A DNA stretch of 64,000 bases from positions 310,001 through 374,000 of the forward strand of contig JADKFU010000002.1 of assembly GCA_016717285.1 (NCBI GenBank). Direction: 5' to 3'. Below, one piece after another: positions 1 to 8,366 of the stretch. Position 1 is the first letter of the stretch. Each line of letters opens with the position of its first letter. The position numbers and the translations under genes were made by a program. This DNA comes from Chitinophagaceae bacterium. Its GTDB lineage: Bacteria > Bacteroidota > Bacteroidia > Chitinophagales > UBA10324. The notes under the pieces were generated by a model. That model did not search any database. It was not told where the DNA came from and worked only from the letters and a program-made list of their open reading frames with translations.

Positions 1-427
1 TGCTAATGACACACTTCCTAATTAACCGATTTTCAATAGATCTGGAATGGGTCATTTTCCCTTAAGTAAACGTTTCCGTAAAAGCAAAATCAACGCAATA
101 ATGGTACGGTGCGTGAGGTCATGGTGAGCCTGTCGAAACAGTGCCGCGCCAGGCTCGCATTAAATTAGCTTCAATTCCTCCGCCGCCCTTCGACAAGCTC
201 AGGAAGACCTCACACACTGAAATTCTTTGCGCTATTGTAATTTCCCGGTTGAGAAAGTGAAACAGAAAATCTTTATTACAAGTGGAAATAGCAATGTCAT
301 TCTTAAAGAACCCGATTTGAAAATAGTTTGCGCTCAGCGTGACATTGCTTTTGTTATAAAGCAGCAATGCTACCTCTAAGTTGTCATTAAATATGTTCCA
401 TAAAATATTCAGGATAAAATCATCATT
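1..427. other. Intergenic/left-edge region without a supported gene
   Basis: I see no gene with family-level support here. At about 120-215 there are two facing copies of a REP-like word: GAGCCTGTCGAA, and CTTCGACAAGCTCAGG on the other side. The second resembles the CCCTTCGAC...CTCAGGG words found at 5.6-6.1 kb. A minus-strand open frame crosses the region but resembles nothing and overlaps the better-supported lipoprotein gene. Confidence 0.5.
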
Positions 428-802
428 ATGAAAAATATTGCTTTTTTTCTTCTCACAATTGTGATACTCAACTCCTGTCGGAAAGATTCCAATGATTTTC
501 TCGTTGGCGTAGATGTACAATCATCTTTCAACCATGACGAGGTGAAAATATTTATTGATGGAAAAAAACTGATTGATAAAGAACTTCAAACCTTTGAGGT
601 GCTTGGAGTTTGTTATGGAGACGGACAGATCATCACTTCCAAAAATAAAGGGAATCATAAAATAAAAGTGATTGTAAATAACGGAACCACGGTGACTGAA
701 AATTTTTCGTTAGACGCTGACTTGTATATTGGAATTAACTACAACCAACAAACTAAGGAAATTTCGTTTGTTTATGCCGCCCAGCGATTCATTTATGATT
801 GA
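428..802 (+). CDS. Small predicted lipoprotein, unknown function
   Basis: A 124-residue protein that I do not recognise. Residues 4-14 form a hydrophobic signal segment followed by a lipobox-like Leu-Asn-Ser-Cys ending at Cys17, so the mature protein should be lipid-anchored in the envelope. The rest is mixed, with alternating hydrophobic and charged residues that suggest a small beta-rich domain. The ATG at 428 gives a good lipoprotein signal, which is the main reason to choose this start and strand. It stands alone: upstream is edge sequence, and downstream is the anomalous homopolymer block beginning about 95 bases after the stop. That it is a lipoprotein is likely; nothing can be said about its partner or role. 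Confidence 0.6.
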   Translation: MKNIAFFLLTIVILNSCRKDSNDFLVGVDVQSSFNHDEVKIFIDGKKLIDKELQTFEVLGVCYGDGQIITSKNKGNHKIKVIVNNGTTVTENFSLDADLYIGINYNQQTKEISFVYAAQRFIYD

Positions 803-897
803 GCAAATAATGCGGATTTGTGAAAGTGATTTTATTTATACAAATATTGTATTCAAAGCAGTCCGTCCCAAAACTATAATCGTGTAAGAAGACGTAT

Positions 898-1180
898 CCA
901 CGGGGAAAAAACGGGGGAAGGAAAAAAAAAAAAAAAAACCAAAAAGGAAAAAACCTGCCGGGGGGGGGGGGGGGGGGGGGCCCCCTCCCCACCCCCCGCG
1001 CCCCCGAATTTTTCCCGCCCCCCCCCGCGGGAAAAAAAAAAAACACCCCCGGGGGGGGGGGGGGGGGGGAAAAAAAAACCTTAGGGGGGGTTTTTTTTTT
1101 CCCCCCCCCCTCCCCCCCCCCCCCCCCCCCAAAAGGGAAGGGGGGGGGGGGGGGGGGGGGGCCCCCTCTACCCTTTTTAA
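898..1180. other. Anomalous homopolymer-block region (poly-G/poly-C/poly-A)
   Basis: About 280 bases consist almost entirely of long single-base runs: G runs of 18 or more, long C runs and A runs, separated by short mixed spacers. Nothing like it occurs elsewhere in the window, which is about 40% GC with complex sequence. Open frames through it encode only Pro/Gly/Phe/Lys low-complexity peptides. It is best read as a sequencing or assembly artefact, or a gap filled by a corrupted consensus. A real G-quadruplex-rich repeat is the less likely alternative. Confidence 0.6.
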
Positions 1181-1204
1181 AAATATAATGTTGATGCCCC
1201 CATT

Positions 1205-1229
1205 AGACACGGATTTGTAATCCGTGTCT
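1205..1229. repeat. Perfect palindrome (hairpin), REP-like
   Basis: AGACACGGAT and ATCCGTGTCT flank a TTGTA loop, giving a perfect 10-bp inverted repeat. Further words of the GGATT...AATCC kind follow up to about 1400. Such short palindromes are common as dispersed repeats in Bacteroidota; no transposase is seen next to it. Confidence 0.6.
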
Positions 1230-1438
1230 ACTGAGTTGAGGGATTTTTAATCCAGGATTGAGTTCCGTTGGATATCATATAGGTGGCAAAAGATTGATGA
1301 ACATTAAATTCCTGGAATAATGGATCATATGATTGGATTGAAAATCCAAATACTCAACCGGATTGGATTAAAAATCCCGACCAGCGTAGTATCATATCCG
1401 GACCAACGGGTGTAATGGTTGCAAAGACTGTGGCAACA
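1230..1438. repeat. Cluster of GGATT/AATCC inverted words
   Basis: Several short inverted words (GGATTTTTAATCC, GGATTGAAAATCC, GGATTAAAAATCC) lie within 150 bases. They are bracketed by an imperfect pair: CCGTTGGATATCATAT near 1266, and its near-complement ending in CCAACGG near 1410. This could be remains of a small mobile element. No coding sequence lies inside. Confidence 0.4.
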
Positions 1439-1440
1439 AA

Positions 1441-1466
1441 AAAGCCTCCCGAAGGAAGCTTTTAAA
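1441..1466 (-). terminator. Rho-independent terminator after the Fic gene
   Basis: Read on the minus strand, AAAGCTTCC-TTCG-GGAGGCTTT followed by further T residues forms a stable stem with a UUCG tetraloop and a U-tract. It lies about 30 bases downstream of the Fic stop codon and fits the end of the two-gene minus-strand operon. Confidence 0.75.
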
Positions 1467-1494
1467 TGTATTTGAAATGAATTGTTGCTGTACC

Positions 1495-2091
1495 TTATGA
1501 CCTTGCAAAAGCCAGCAGCAAACTGTAATCGCCTTTATCGGCAGTTTTAACGGCTTGGAGGTAGGCTGTTCGGGTATCGCCTTCGCTGGAAAGATTGGCA
1601 GCGCCCCAACTAAAAACAGGCTGCTTGTATATCTTTTCGATGATAATATCGGCCATTAACCGACTATGCCGCCCGTTACCGTTTGGAAAGCAATGAATAC
1701 TTACAATGCGGTGCTTGAACCTTACAGCAATTTCATCAGGTGGGTAGGTGTGTTTTTCGTGCCAATACTTAGCATCATCGAGCAGGTATTTAAGGTCGGT
1801 TGGTATTTGCCATTTGTCAACCCCAATATTCTTGTTGGTTTTCCGGAACTCACCTGCCCATGCCCATACATCAGCATACATCCGCTTATGTACTGTGCGT
1901 ATAAAGTCTTCGGTAAAAATCACCTCTGGCTTAAAGGAACGCCCTAATGTCCATTGCACCGCCTGTTCGATATTCTGTTGTTCAAACTCATCCAACTCGC
2001 CACGGGTGGCAATGGTTGGAATGAGCAGGCCATCTTTCTCGTCCTCATCCAGCGGTGTTTGCCCATCTATGTAATCTAAATCTAATCCCAT
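1495..2091 (-). CDS. Fic-family protein, mobile mystery protein B
   Basis: A 198-residue protein of the Fic fold, matching the family designated mobile mystery protein B (TIGR02613). The Fic motif at residues 133-144 reads HCFPNGNGRHSR. Fic enzymes normally transfer AMP or another nucleotide to hydroxyl side chains, using the motif His as base and an acidic residue after the Phe-x pair to hold Mg2+. Here the acidic position is Asn137, so activity may be altered or absent. The N-terminal segment ELDEFEQQNI (residues 32-41) is typical of the B family as I recall it. The ATG overlaps the end of the upstream HTH gene by about 10 bases, so the two are translationally coupled. By analogy with other Fic pairs this is probably a toxin-antitoxin-like module; that function is inferred. 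Confidence 0.88.
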   Translation of the reverse strand: MGLDLDYIDGQTPLDEDEKDGLLIPTIATRGELDEFEQQNIEQAVQWTLGRSFKPEVIFTEDFIRTVHKRMYADVWAWAGEFRKTNKNIGVDKWQIPTDLKYLLDDAKYWHEKHTYPPDEIAVRFKHRIVSIHCFPNGNGRHSRLMADIIIEKIYKQPVFSWGAANLSSEGDTRTAYLQAVKTADKGDYSLLLAFARS

Positions 2092-2540
2092 AAAGTTTTG
2101 AGCATTTCGGTTTTAATGGCGAATGCCCTTTCCTGTATCGCTTTTTCAATGCGTTGTTTGCTGTTTTCCTGGTCTTCCAGTTTCATGCTGTTGTTGGTAC
2201 GCATAACTATTTGTGTAGCCAGTTCTTTGGCCTTCCGTTCTATCAATGCCTCTAAACTGCCATCGTTGGGCACAAAGCCGTACACCAACTGCATGTCCAA
2301 TGCCCTTGCTGCTTCCCTCAATGCCTTAATGCTTATGGAGCCGTCCTTTTCCCTATTTTCCATATCCTGCACACTTTGTTTGGTAATGGAAAGGCGGTTG
2401 CCCAACTGCAACATGCTCATACCAATGGCATTGCGAATGGCTTTTATCCAGCCTGTAGGAGGCGGAGCTACCTTTTGCAAACTGGCAAAAGCCAGCATTT
2501 TGCCGTTCAACTGTTGTATCTGTAATGACATCTTGCTCAT
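2082..2540 (-). CDS. HTH protein, mobile mystery protein A
   Basis: A 152-residue protein with an HTH_3/XRE helix-turn-helix at about residues 32-62 (MSMLQLGNRLSITKQSVQDM, then a basic segment). It matches mobile mystery protein A (TIGR02612), which is almost always encoded directly upstream of the Fic protein B, as here. The C-terminal half is helical and charged. The probable role is DNA-binding autorepression and neutralisation of, or partnership with, the Fic protein; this is inference from the pair. The family was named for its frequent occurrence on plasmids and mobile regions, and this pair sits next to palindromic repeats and the anomalous block, which suits an acquired module. No integrase or transposase is visible nearby. 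Confidence 0.88.
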   Translation of the reverse strand: MSKMSLQIQQLNGKMLAFASLQKVAPPPTGWIKAIRNAIGMSMLQLGNRLSITKQSVQDMENREKDGSISIKALREAARALDMQLVYGFVPNDGSLEALIERKAKELATQIVMRTNNSMKLEDQENSKQRIEKAIQERAFAIKTEMLKTLWD

Positions 2541-2816
2541 GTTAGTAATATTATGCTATGACTTAATGAAGGCAAATGTACGGCTATAACATGACAAATG
2601 CAATAGTAAAGTAAGTCTATGATATGACTTTATTGAGTTCAAAGTAAGGGTATTGCCTGACTACTAACTGAAACATAGAGAAGACTGAAAACAAGTTAAA
2701 ATGATGAGCCATATAACCCGGATTTTTCAATAGAAAAAACCCCGCTTCGCTGCGACATGGCATTACGAAGTTGTTGCTCATTTTATTCAAAATGGAAGAT
2801 GGAGGAATGGGGTGAG

Positions 2817-4184
2817 TTACTTTCCAATACAAAACTTCGAAAAAATACTCGCCAAAATATCATCATTCGTAATCTCCCCGGTGATCTCTCCGAGGTGATT
2901 TAATGCACGCCGGATGTCAGCAACGAAAAGTTCCTGTGAAGTGCCTGCCTCTAATGCATACAACACATCCTTTAAGGCATTGCTTGTATTACTGAGTGCT
3001 TCATAATGGCGAACATTCGTCACAATTGTCCGGTCATTCAGTTGTTCATTGTTCAATACCTGTTCTGCAAGTTGCTGTTTTAAATCTTCAAGGTGCTGGT
3101 GTTTTGCTGCGGAGATAAATAAAATGTTGGGCACGTCATGAAATTCTTCCGGCAGGTTGCGGGATGCTTCACCATCCATTTTATTGCCCACCACCAATAC
3201 CGGAATTTCCGCAACAGGCAGCCTCGACAAGTCATACAGCAGATCCTCGCGGTTCATGTCTTTCACATCAAATACATACAGCAACATAGCAGACTGCCGT
3301 ATTTTTTCCATGGTTCTTTCCACACCTATTTTCTCCAGTACATCTGTAGCATCACGGATGCCGGCTGTATCAATCAATCGGAATAAAATGCCATGAATGT
3401 TAATCACCTCCTCAATGGTATCACGCGTTGTGCCCGGAATTTCCGACACGATAGCACGCTCTTCATTCAGCAAGGCATTTAATAAAGTTGATTTGCCTGC
3501 ATTCGGTCTGCCGGCAATCACTGTGGTAACGCCGTTCCGGATTACGTTGCCTAACTGAAAGGAAGCATGCAAGCGGTCAATGGCTTCCTTCAATCGCAGC
3601 AACAATGTTTTTAATTGTTGCCTGTTGGCGAACACCACATCTTCTTCCGCAAAATCGAGCTCCAGTTCAATCAGCGAAGCAAAGTGAATCAGTTCATCAC
3701 GCAACCGTTTTATCTCGGTAGAAAATCCACCACGCATCTGGTTGATAGCTGCCTTGCGCGAACTTTCAGAATCTGATGCAATCAGATCAGCTACGGCTTC
3801 TGCCTGCGAAAGATCGAGTCGCCCGTTTAAGAAAGCGCGCAGTGTAAATTCTCCCGCTTTGGCAGGACGTGCGCCTTTCCTGATAAGTAATTGAATGATT
3901 CGTTGTTGAATATAGGGTGCACCATGACACGATATTTCTACTACATTTTCTTTTGTGTAGGAATGAGGTGCTTTGAAAATTCCAACCACTACTTCATCAA
4001 TAATTTCATCAGCCTCCATAATATGACCGAAGTGAAGTGTATGTGTTGGCTGATCATTCAGCACTTTTCCTTTGAAGATGGTATCACAAATGGTGATACC
4101 ATCTTTTCCCGACAGGCGAATGACTGCAATGGCACCTACGCCGGGCGGTGTGGAAAGAGCAACAATGGTATCTTCAACAAACAT
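2817..4184 (-). CDS. mnmE: tRNA uridine-5-carboxymethylaminomethyl modification GTPase MnmE
   Basis: A 455-residue protein of full family length. With MnmG it installs the carboxymethylaminomethyl group on U34 of certain tRNAs, using methylene-tetrahydrofolate. The N-terminal folate-binding domain contains GEFTLRAFLNGRLDL (111-125). The embedded G domain shows the P-loop GRPNAGKS (225-232), DTAG (272-275) and an NKMD motif. The C terminus is CIGK, the conserved catalytic-cysteine motif of MnmE. The start at 4184 leads straight into the conserved MxxxDTIVALSTPPG beginning. It is monocistronic and divergent from the phosphatase gene, with a TAnnTTTG -7-like element about 80 bases upstream. Confidence 0.97.
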   Translation of the reverse strand: MFVEDTIVALSTPPGVGAIAVIRLSGKDGITICDTIFKGKVLNDQPTHTLHFGHIMEADEIIDEVVVGIFKAPHSYTKENVVEISCHGAPYIQQRIIQLLIRKGARPAKAGEFTLRAFLNGRLDLSQAEAVADLIASDSESSRKAAINQMRGGFSTEIKRLRDELIHFASLIELELDFAEEDVVFANRQQLKTLLLRLKEAIDRLHASFQLGNVIRNGVTTVIAGRPNAGKSTLLNALLNEERAIVSEIPGTTRDTIEEVINIHGILFRLIDTAGIRDATDVLEKIGVERTMEKIRQSAMLLYVFDVKDMNREDLLYDLSRLPVAEIPVLVVGNKMDGEASRNLPEEFHDVPNILFISAAKHQHLEDLKQQLAEQVLNNEQLNDRTIVTNVRHYEALSNTSNALKDVLYALEAGTSQELFVADIRRALNHLGEITGEITNDDILASIFSKFCIGK

Positions 4185-4262
4185 GTATTGTATGCCTGAA
4201 TTGAAAGGCAGGATTTTTTCTGTTAAATGATTTAATGTACCGCCAATGAAGCGCTATCCATT

Positions 4263-4270
4263 CAAATATA
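4263..4270 (-). promoter_or_regulatory. Candidate Bacteroidota -7 element for mnmE
   Basis: The minus strand reads TATATTTG, a match to the TAnnTTTG -7 consensus of Bacteroidota sigma factors. It lies about 80 bases upstream of the mnmE start. No clear -33 TTTG at the usual distance was found, so this is tentative. Confidence 0.35.
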
Positions 4271-4320
4271 GAGGGTTTGTTTTAGAATGATGGATATTTG
4301 CCGGCGCAACATTTAATGGC

Positions 4321-4794
4321 ATGAAGATACTTTTTGTTTGTCTTGGCAACATCTGCCGCTCACCAATGGCAGAAGGAATTATGAAACAACTGGTGCAACA
4401 GCATCAGCTTGACTGGTACATCGACAGTGCTGCAACGGAGTCGTACCACATTGGGAAAATGCCGGATCAGAGAGCCATCAATACCTGCAAAAAACATGGA
4501 ATTGACATCTCAGCTCAGCGTGCAAGAAAACTAACCAAAAATGATTTCGAAAATTTCGACGTCCTGTATGCAATGGCCGATGAAGTGTTGTTGGAAATCC
4601 GGCGCGACCATAAAGATGCCTTCAATAATAAAAAACTCATGCTGCTGCTCGATGAAGCATTTCCCGGAGAACACCAATCCGTTCCTGATCCTTATTATGG
4701 AAAGGAAGAAGGCTTTGAGCCTGTGTTTCAATTAATCCAAAATGGATGCAAAGCAGTGTTGCAAAAACATGTCGCTATTAAAGAACCCGATTGA
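4321..4794 (+). CDS. Low molecular weight protein-tyrosine phosphatase
   Basis: A 157-residue protein, typical length for the family. The catalytic P-loop is at the N terminus: Cys7-x5-Arg13-Ser14 within FVCLGNICRSP. The general acid is Asp123 in the DPYYG segment (123-127). The enzyme hydrolyses phosphotyrosine through a cysteinyl-phosphate intermediate in the cytoplasm. In bacteria some members act on tyrosine kinases of exopolysaccharide assembly, but no such genes are adjacent, so a housekeeping or signalling role is as likely. It is divergent from mnmE and followed by an unrecognised gene 150 bases on. A related family, arsenate reductase, shares the fold; the intact DPY motif and low cysteine content favour a phosphatase. 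Confidence 0.94.
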   Translation: MKILFVCLGNICRSPMAEGIMKQLVQQHQLDWYIDSAATESYHIGKMPDQRAINTCKKHGIDISAQRARKLTKNDFENFDVLYAMADEVLLEIRRDHKDAFNNKKLMLLLDEAFPGEHQSVPDPYYGKEEGFEPVFQLIQNGCKAVLQKHVAIKEPD

Positions 4795-4944
4795 TGCAAC
4801 CACCGGCTAACATAAGACTGCTGTAATGCCCAATGCCGAATGCGCAATAACCAATAAACCAATGCCCATTGACCAGGTTGAAATCTCATTTTTTTTTCGA
4901 ACAATTATTGCATTACTTGCATCAAATCCTGAAACCAAACGAAC

Positions 4945-5526
4945 ATGATCATAGTCAGTGAAAAAAGTATTGATGCAGCAGAAGCATATTTTGATGCCAT
5001 TGAAGAAAAAGAAGCAGCTGAAATCAGTATCCGGTTTGCCGTTGAGCAACCTTATCTTTTGATTTACCTGCAAACCATGTCGGTGCTGGAAGAGGATGAT
5101 ACGATTGAGGAAGATGATGAAATAGAAGATACTTCAGATGAATTAACGGACAATCCATTAACGGAAGAGCTGAGTTTTTATGCCATGCTGATCTGGAAGG
5201 CATTTGAGCTGGAGGCGGGAAAAATTCCGTTGATCACTGAGCAGGAGATTGAAGAGCAATCGGATGCTTCCATGATTGAAATGCAAAAAATGCTGGAGCT
5301 CACAGAAGACGGAGACCCTGAAACGATAAAGAAACAGTTTGAAAAAATGCGGCAACCATTCCTGATCACTTACCTGCTCGCTGTTTTTTTTGGTGACGTT
5401 AGCGATGAAAATTTTGATGAGGATTTTGAAGATGAAGAAGCTAATTATCTTTTCCTGATCTGCAATCAGTTGATCATGATGATTGATGAAAAAGTAAATG
5501 GAAGCAGGATGAATGTGGTGAGATGA
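4945..5526 (+). CDS. Acidic protein of unknown function
   Basis: A 193-residue protein that I do not recognise. It is strongly acidic: an Asp/Glu-rich linker at about residues 50-75 (EEDDTIEEDDEIED), a second acidic stretch near 155-168, and few basic residues. Between them are amphipathic or hydrophobic helices (YLLIYLQTM, FLITYLLAVFF, YLFLICNQLIMMI) that look like the core of a helical bundle, not true membrane spans. No signal peptide is present, so it should be cytoplasmic. Two regions of similar pattern (QPYLLIYLQ near 37-45 and QPFLITYLLAVFFGD near 142) suggest an internal duplication joined by the acidic linker. It stands alone between the phosphatase gene and a repeat region. Confidence 0.75.
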   Translation: MIIVSEKSIDAAEAYFDAIEEKEAAEISIRFAVEQPYLLIYLQTMSVLEEDDTIEEDDEIEDTSDELTDNPLTEELSFYAMLIWKAFELEAGKIPLITEQEIEEQSDASMIEMQKMLELTEDGDPETIKKQFEKMRQPFLITYLLAVFFGDVSDENFDEDFEDEEANYLFLICNQLIMMIDEKVNGSRMNVVR

Positions 5527-6092
5527 TATTGAAACTCACCTATTGCCATTTCTACAAAATATTACAGATGCTATTTTGAATTGTTAATTTAATTTTTTCA
5601 GTGGCAGCTCTGTGTCACCCTTCGACTTCGCTCAGGGTGACTCGACATCGCTTACCCTTTGGCTACGCTCAGGGTGCGGGAGCAAAAATTCGGTCACTGG
5701 CGCAGCAGTGCGGGTGATTGATCGTATTTTTTTGCGCCCTTCGGCTACGCTCAGGGAGCAAAAAAATCCCGGCTGCTGAACGAAGTCGACAAAATCGGTC
5801 ACCGATCCGATCGAAGTCAAAAAAATTCGGTCACTGAGCGCAGCCGAAGTGCCCGAATTTTGGAAGTTGATTGATCGTGTATTTTTTTGCGCCCTTCGGC
5901 TACGCTCAGGGAGCAAAAAAATCCCGGCTGCTGAACGAAGTCGACAAAATCGGTCACCGATCGAAGTCAAAAAAATTCGGTCACTGAGCGCAGCCGAAGT
6001 GCCCGAATTTCGGAAGGGGATTGGTTCTTTTTTTTGCGTCCTTCGGCGTCCTTCGGCTGCTCAGGGTGCGCTTCTGGCAAAGCCGAACATTC
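5527..6092. other. Intergenic region filled with REP-like repeats
   Basis: About 560 bases without a convincing gene. It is dominated by words related to CCCTTCGGCTACGCTCAGGG and their partial complements, many able to pair as hairpins, and includes the tandem duplication listed separately. Open frames crossing it are made of repeat-encoded peptides and are not credible. Confidence 0.7.
5715..6020. repeat. Tandem duplication of a ~154-bp REP-like unit
   Basis: Two near-identical copies run from 5715 to 5868 and from 5869 to about 6020. Each begins GATTGATCGT, carries CCCTTCGGCTACGCTCAGGG, then GGCTGCTGAACGAAGTCGAC and GGTCACTGAGCGCAGCCGAA. The second copy lacks a few bases around the CACCGATC word. 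The TTCGGCTACGCTCAGGG word is a common dispersed repeat in Bacteroidota; a head-to-tail expansion like this is less usual. Confidence 0.8.
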
Positions 6093-8267
6093 TTAGTGTA
6101 TGATATTTAACTCCTGCAGCAAATAACCTGCCCCTGCATATTTGTCGATGATGAACAATGCGTACCTGATATCCAGTGAGATGTTCCTGCATTGCTCAGG
6201 ATCAAAATAAAGATCACTCATCGTGCCTTCCCAGACACGATCAAAATTAAGACCTGTTAAATTTCCGCTTGCATTCACAACAGGACTGCCGCTGTTACCA
6301 CCGGATGTATGATTGGAAGCGATGAAACAGGTGCGCAACTTTCCAGAACTGTCTGCATAGTTCCCGAAATCTTTGGTGTGGTAAAGTAAATGTAAGCGGT
6401 CAGGAATTTTATATTCTCTGTTGGCAGTTTCGCTTTTTTCAATAACGCCATCAAGCGTTGTAAAATAGTTGTAAGTAACGCCATTGCGCGGCTGGTAACT
6501 TTCTACTTTACCATACGCAATACGGAAAGAAAGATTAGCATCCGGATAAAATCGATGATCATTCATCACTTCCAGTTGAGCAGCCATGTATTTCCGGTTA
6601 AGGATGGAGATGTTGTTACGAAGCCCTTCAAATGGCAGATCAATGAAACGTTCATTGTATGCATTGATACCTTGCACCAACTGATAAACAGGATCCTTAG
6701 CAAGTTTCTTCAAGCTTCCCTTTTTGAATTTTTCAAGAAAGGACATCACCTTCTTTTCATCATCCAGGAAAGAAGCTTCAAATAATTTTTGCGCGAATGC
6801 TTGTCCGTCACCGGGAAATGTTGCCATAGCTTCCTGCAATGCTAATGGTGCTTTTTCAAAACCAATTTCATTTCCATACAGCGTAGTCATCGCTGCAAAT
6901 AAATCAAGATCAGCTTCACGTGCATATCCTTTGAAAAATTTGATCGCACTATTTCTTTCGTCGTCAACTGCAGTTTGTATGGATGCTTCCGTTGCATCTT
7001 TGCTTTGTGCTGCCGTTTCAAGTTTTTCAAATGTGGAAGCAAAAGTCAGTAGCTCTGTATTCAACAGCGCATCATTATAAGTGATGTAAGGCTGCAATTT
7101 TCCTAATGAATCGTAGGATGCTTTTAAATCCGGCAGTAGTGTATTGTATTTTTTATTCCAGGACACATTGGTTGCAAGACGATTCGAAAAATCCTGCTCA
7201 TAACGTTCTTTCCATGTTATAACGTCCGCTTTCTTCAGCCCGTAAACTTCTCCGGATGATTTTTTCAACGCGGAGGCCACACCATTATATTTCGGTAAAT
7301 ATTGTTTACGAAAGGTGTCATTGCTTTCCATCTCATCTGACCACACTTCCATTATTTTTTCATTTACATTATTCCGGTTTTCATTGAACACATTTTGTGT
7401 GAATTCGATTGCATATGAACTTGCATATTCATTTGACCTACCGGGAAAACCAAGCACCATGGTGAAATCACCTTCTTTCACACCGCTGAGTGAAACAGGA
7501 AATGAATACCTGGGTTTGAATGGCGCGTTATCAACTGAGTAATCAGCGGGCGCATTGTTTTTGTCTGCATAGATCCGGAACACTGCGAAATCACCGGTTT
7601 GTCTTGGCCAGCTCCAGTCATCTGTTTCGCCCCCAAAATTACCGATGGAAAGTGGCGGCGTTCCAACGAGCCGCACATCCCTGAAAGTTTCAGTAACAAA
7701 CAAAATGAATTGATTGCCGCTGTAAAATGGTTTCACTTGTGCACCGTAATGAGTCCCACTTATTTTTTCTCTTGCAACAACCACCGACATGCTGTCGATT
7801 TTCAAATTCCTCTGCCATTCTTCCATTTGATTATTCAGCACGGAAAGAATCTTTGATGTAATATCTTCCATGCTGATAATGAACGTAACGGTTAATCCGG
7901 CACAAGGCTTTTCTTCCGCATGGTTCATGGCCCAAAAACCATTGGTGAGATAATCCTGTGAATCGGTCCGGAGTGAGTTGATCCTTCCACCGGCGCAATG
8001 ATGATTGGTGAGCAGCAATCCTTCATCTGAAATCACCGTTCCTGTGCAATTGTTTGCGAATAAGCAAACCGCATCTTTCATGGAAGCATGATTCTCGCTG
8101 TATATTTCATCTGCTGAAAATTTCATTCCGTTTGCCTGCATATCACTCAGCGTAAGCTGATCAAGCAACATTGGCAACCACATTCCTTCCACAGGTGGTT
8201 CGGCGAGCACGGAATTGCTACTGAAACAAACCAGGAAAAAAAGTAAAACGGATAACCTTAATCTCAT
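6093..8267 (-). CDS. S46 family dipeptidyl-peptidase, DPP11-type
   Basis: A 724-residue exported serine peptidase of family S46 (DPP7/DPP11), normal length for the family. A signal peptide covers about residues 1-22. The chymotrypsin-like halves carry the catalytic His in LLTNHHC (His89/90), Asp216 in GGETDDW, and the nucleophile Ser659 in GGNSGSP. The residue 18 positions after the nucleophile decides P1 specificity in the Porphyromonas enzymes (Gly in DPP7, Arg in DPP11). Here it is Arg677 (FDRVWEG), predicting release of dipeptides ending in Asp or Glu. It should act in the periplasm, feeding peptides to amino-acid catabolism. It is monocistronic and divergent from a DUF4252 gene. Family is certain; specificity is inferred. 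Confidence 0.95.
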   Translation of the reverse strand: MRLRLSVLLFFLVCFSSNSVLAEPPVEGMWLPMLLDQLTLSDMQANGMKFSADEIYSENHASMKDAVCLFANNCTGTVISDEGLLLTNHHCAGGRINSLRTDSQDYLTNGFWAMNHAEEKPCAGLTVTFIISMEDITSKILSVLNNQMEEWQRNLKIDSMSVVVAREKISGTHYGAQVKPFYSGNQFILFVTETFRDVRLVGTPPLSIGNFGGETDDWSWPRQTGDFAVFRIYADKNNAPADYSVDNAPFKPRYSFPVSLSGVKEGDFTMVLGFPGRSNEYASSYAIEFTQNVFNENRNNVNEKIMEVWSDEMESNDTFRKQYLPKYNGVASALKKSSGEVYGLKKADVITWKERYEQDFSNRLATNVSWNKKYNTLLPDLKASYDSLGKLQPYITYNDALLNTELLTFASTFEKLETAAQSKDATEASIQTAVDDERNSAIKFFKGYAREADLDLFAAMTTLYGNEIGFEKAPLALQEAMATFPGDGQAFAQKLFEASFLDDEKKVMSFLEKFKKGSLKKLAKDPVYQLVQGINAYNERFIDLPFEGLRNNISILNRKYMAAQLEVMNDHRFYPDANLSFRIAYGKVESYQPRNGVTYNYFTTLDGVIEKSETANREYKIPDRLHLLYHTKDFGNYADSSGKLRTCFIASNHTSGGNSGSPVVNASGNLTGLNFDRVWEGTMSDLYFDPEQCRNISLDIRYALFIIDKYAGAGYLLQELNIIH

Positions 8268-8366
8268 ACTGTTAAAGTCAATTGCTCAGAAAGAAACCTG
8301 TGAAACCGGAAAGCATGCCACAGCAAAACCGGCGGCTGACATTTCCATGTGGCTAAAAATGCAAAT

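Noticed and set aside
119..520. 133-residue minus-strand open frame
   Set aside because: It overlaps the lipoprotein gene start and contains repeat-derived sequence; no signal or family feature.
789..1210. Open frames encoding Pro/Gly/Phe-rich peptides on the minus strand
   Set aside because: They are simple translations of homopolymer blocks with no start signals or family features.
1495..2540. Part of an integrated mobile element
   Set aside because: The mobile-mystery pair suggests mobility, but no integrase, transposase or tRNA boundary is visible, and the adjacent sequence is unreliable.
2617..2832. 71-residue minus-strand open frame next to mnmE
   Set aside because: It overlaps the last codons of mnmE and carries no recognisable feature; the gap is better read as non-coding.
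5632..6103. Open frames within the REP-like duplication
   Set aside because: The peptides are translations of the repeat (for example SAAGIFLLPERSRRAQK) in several frames, which is typical of non-coding repeats.
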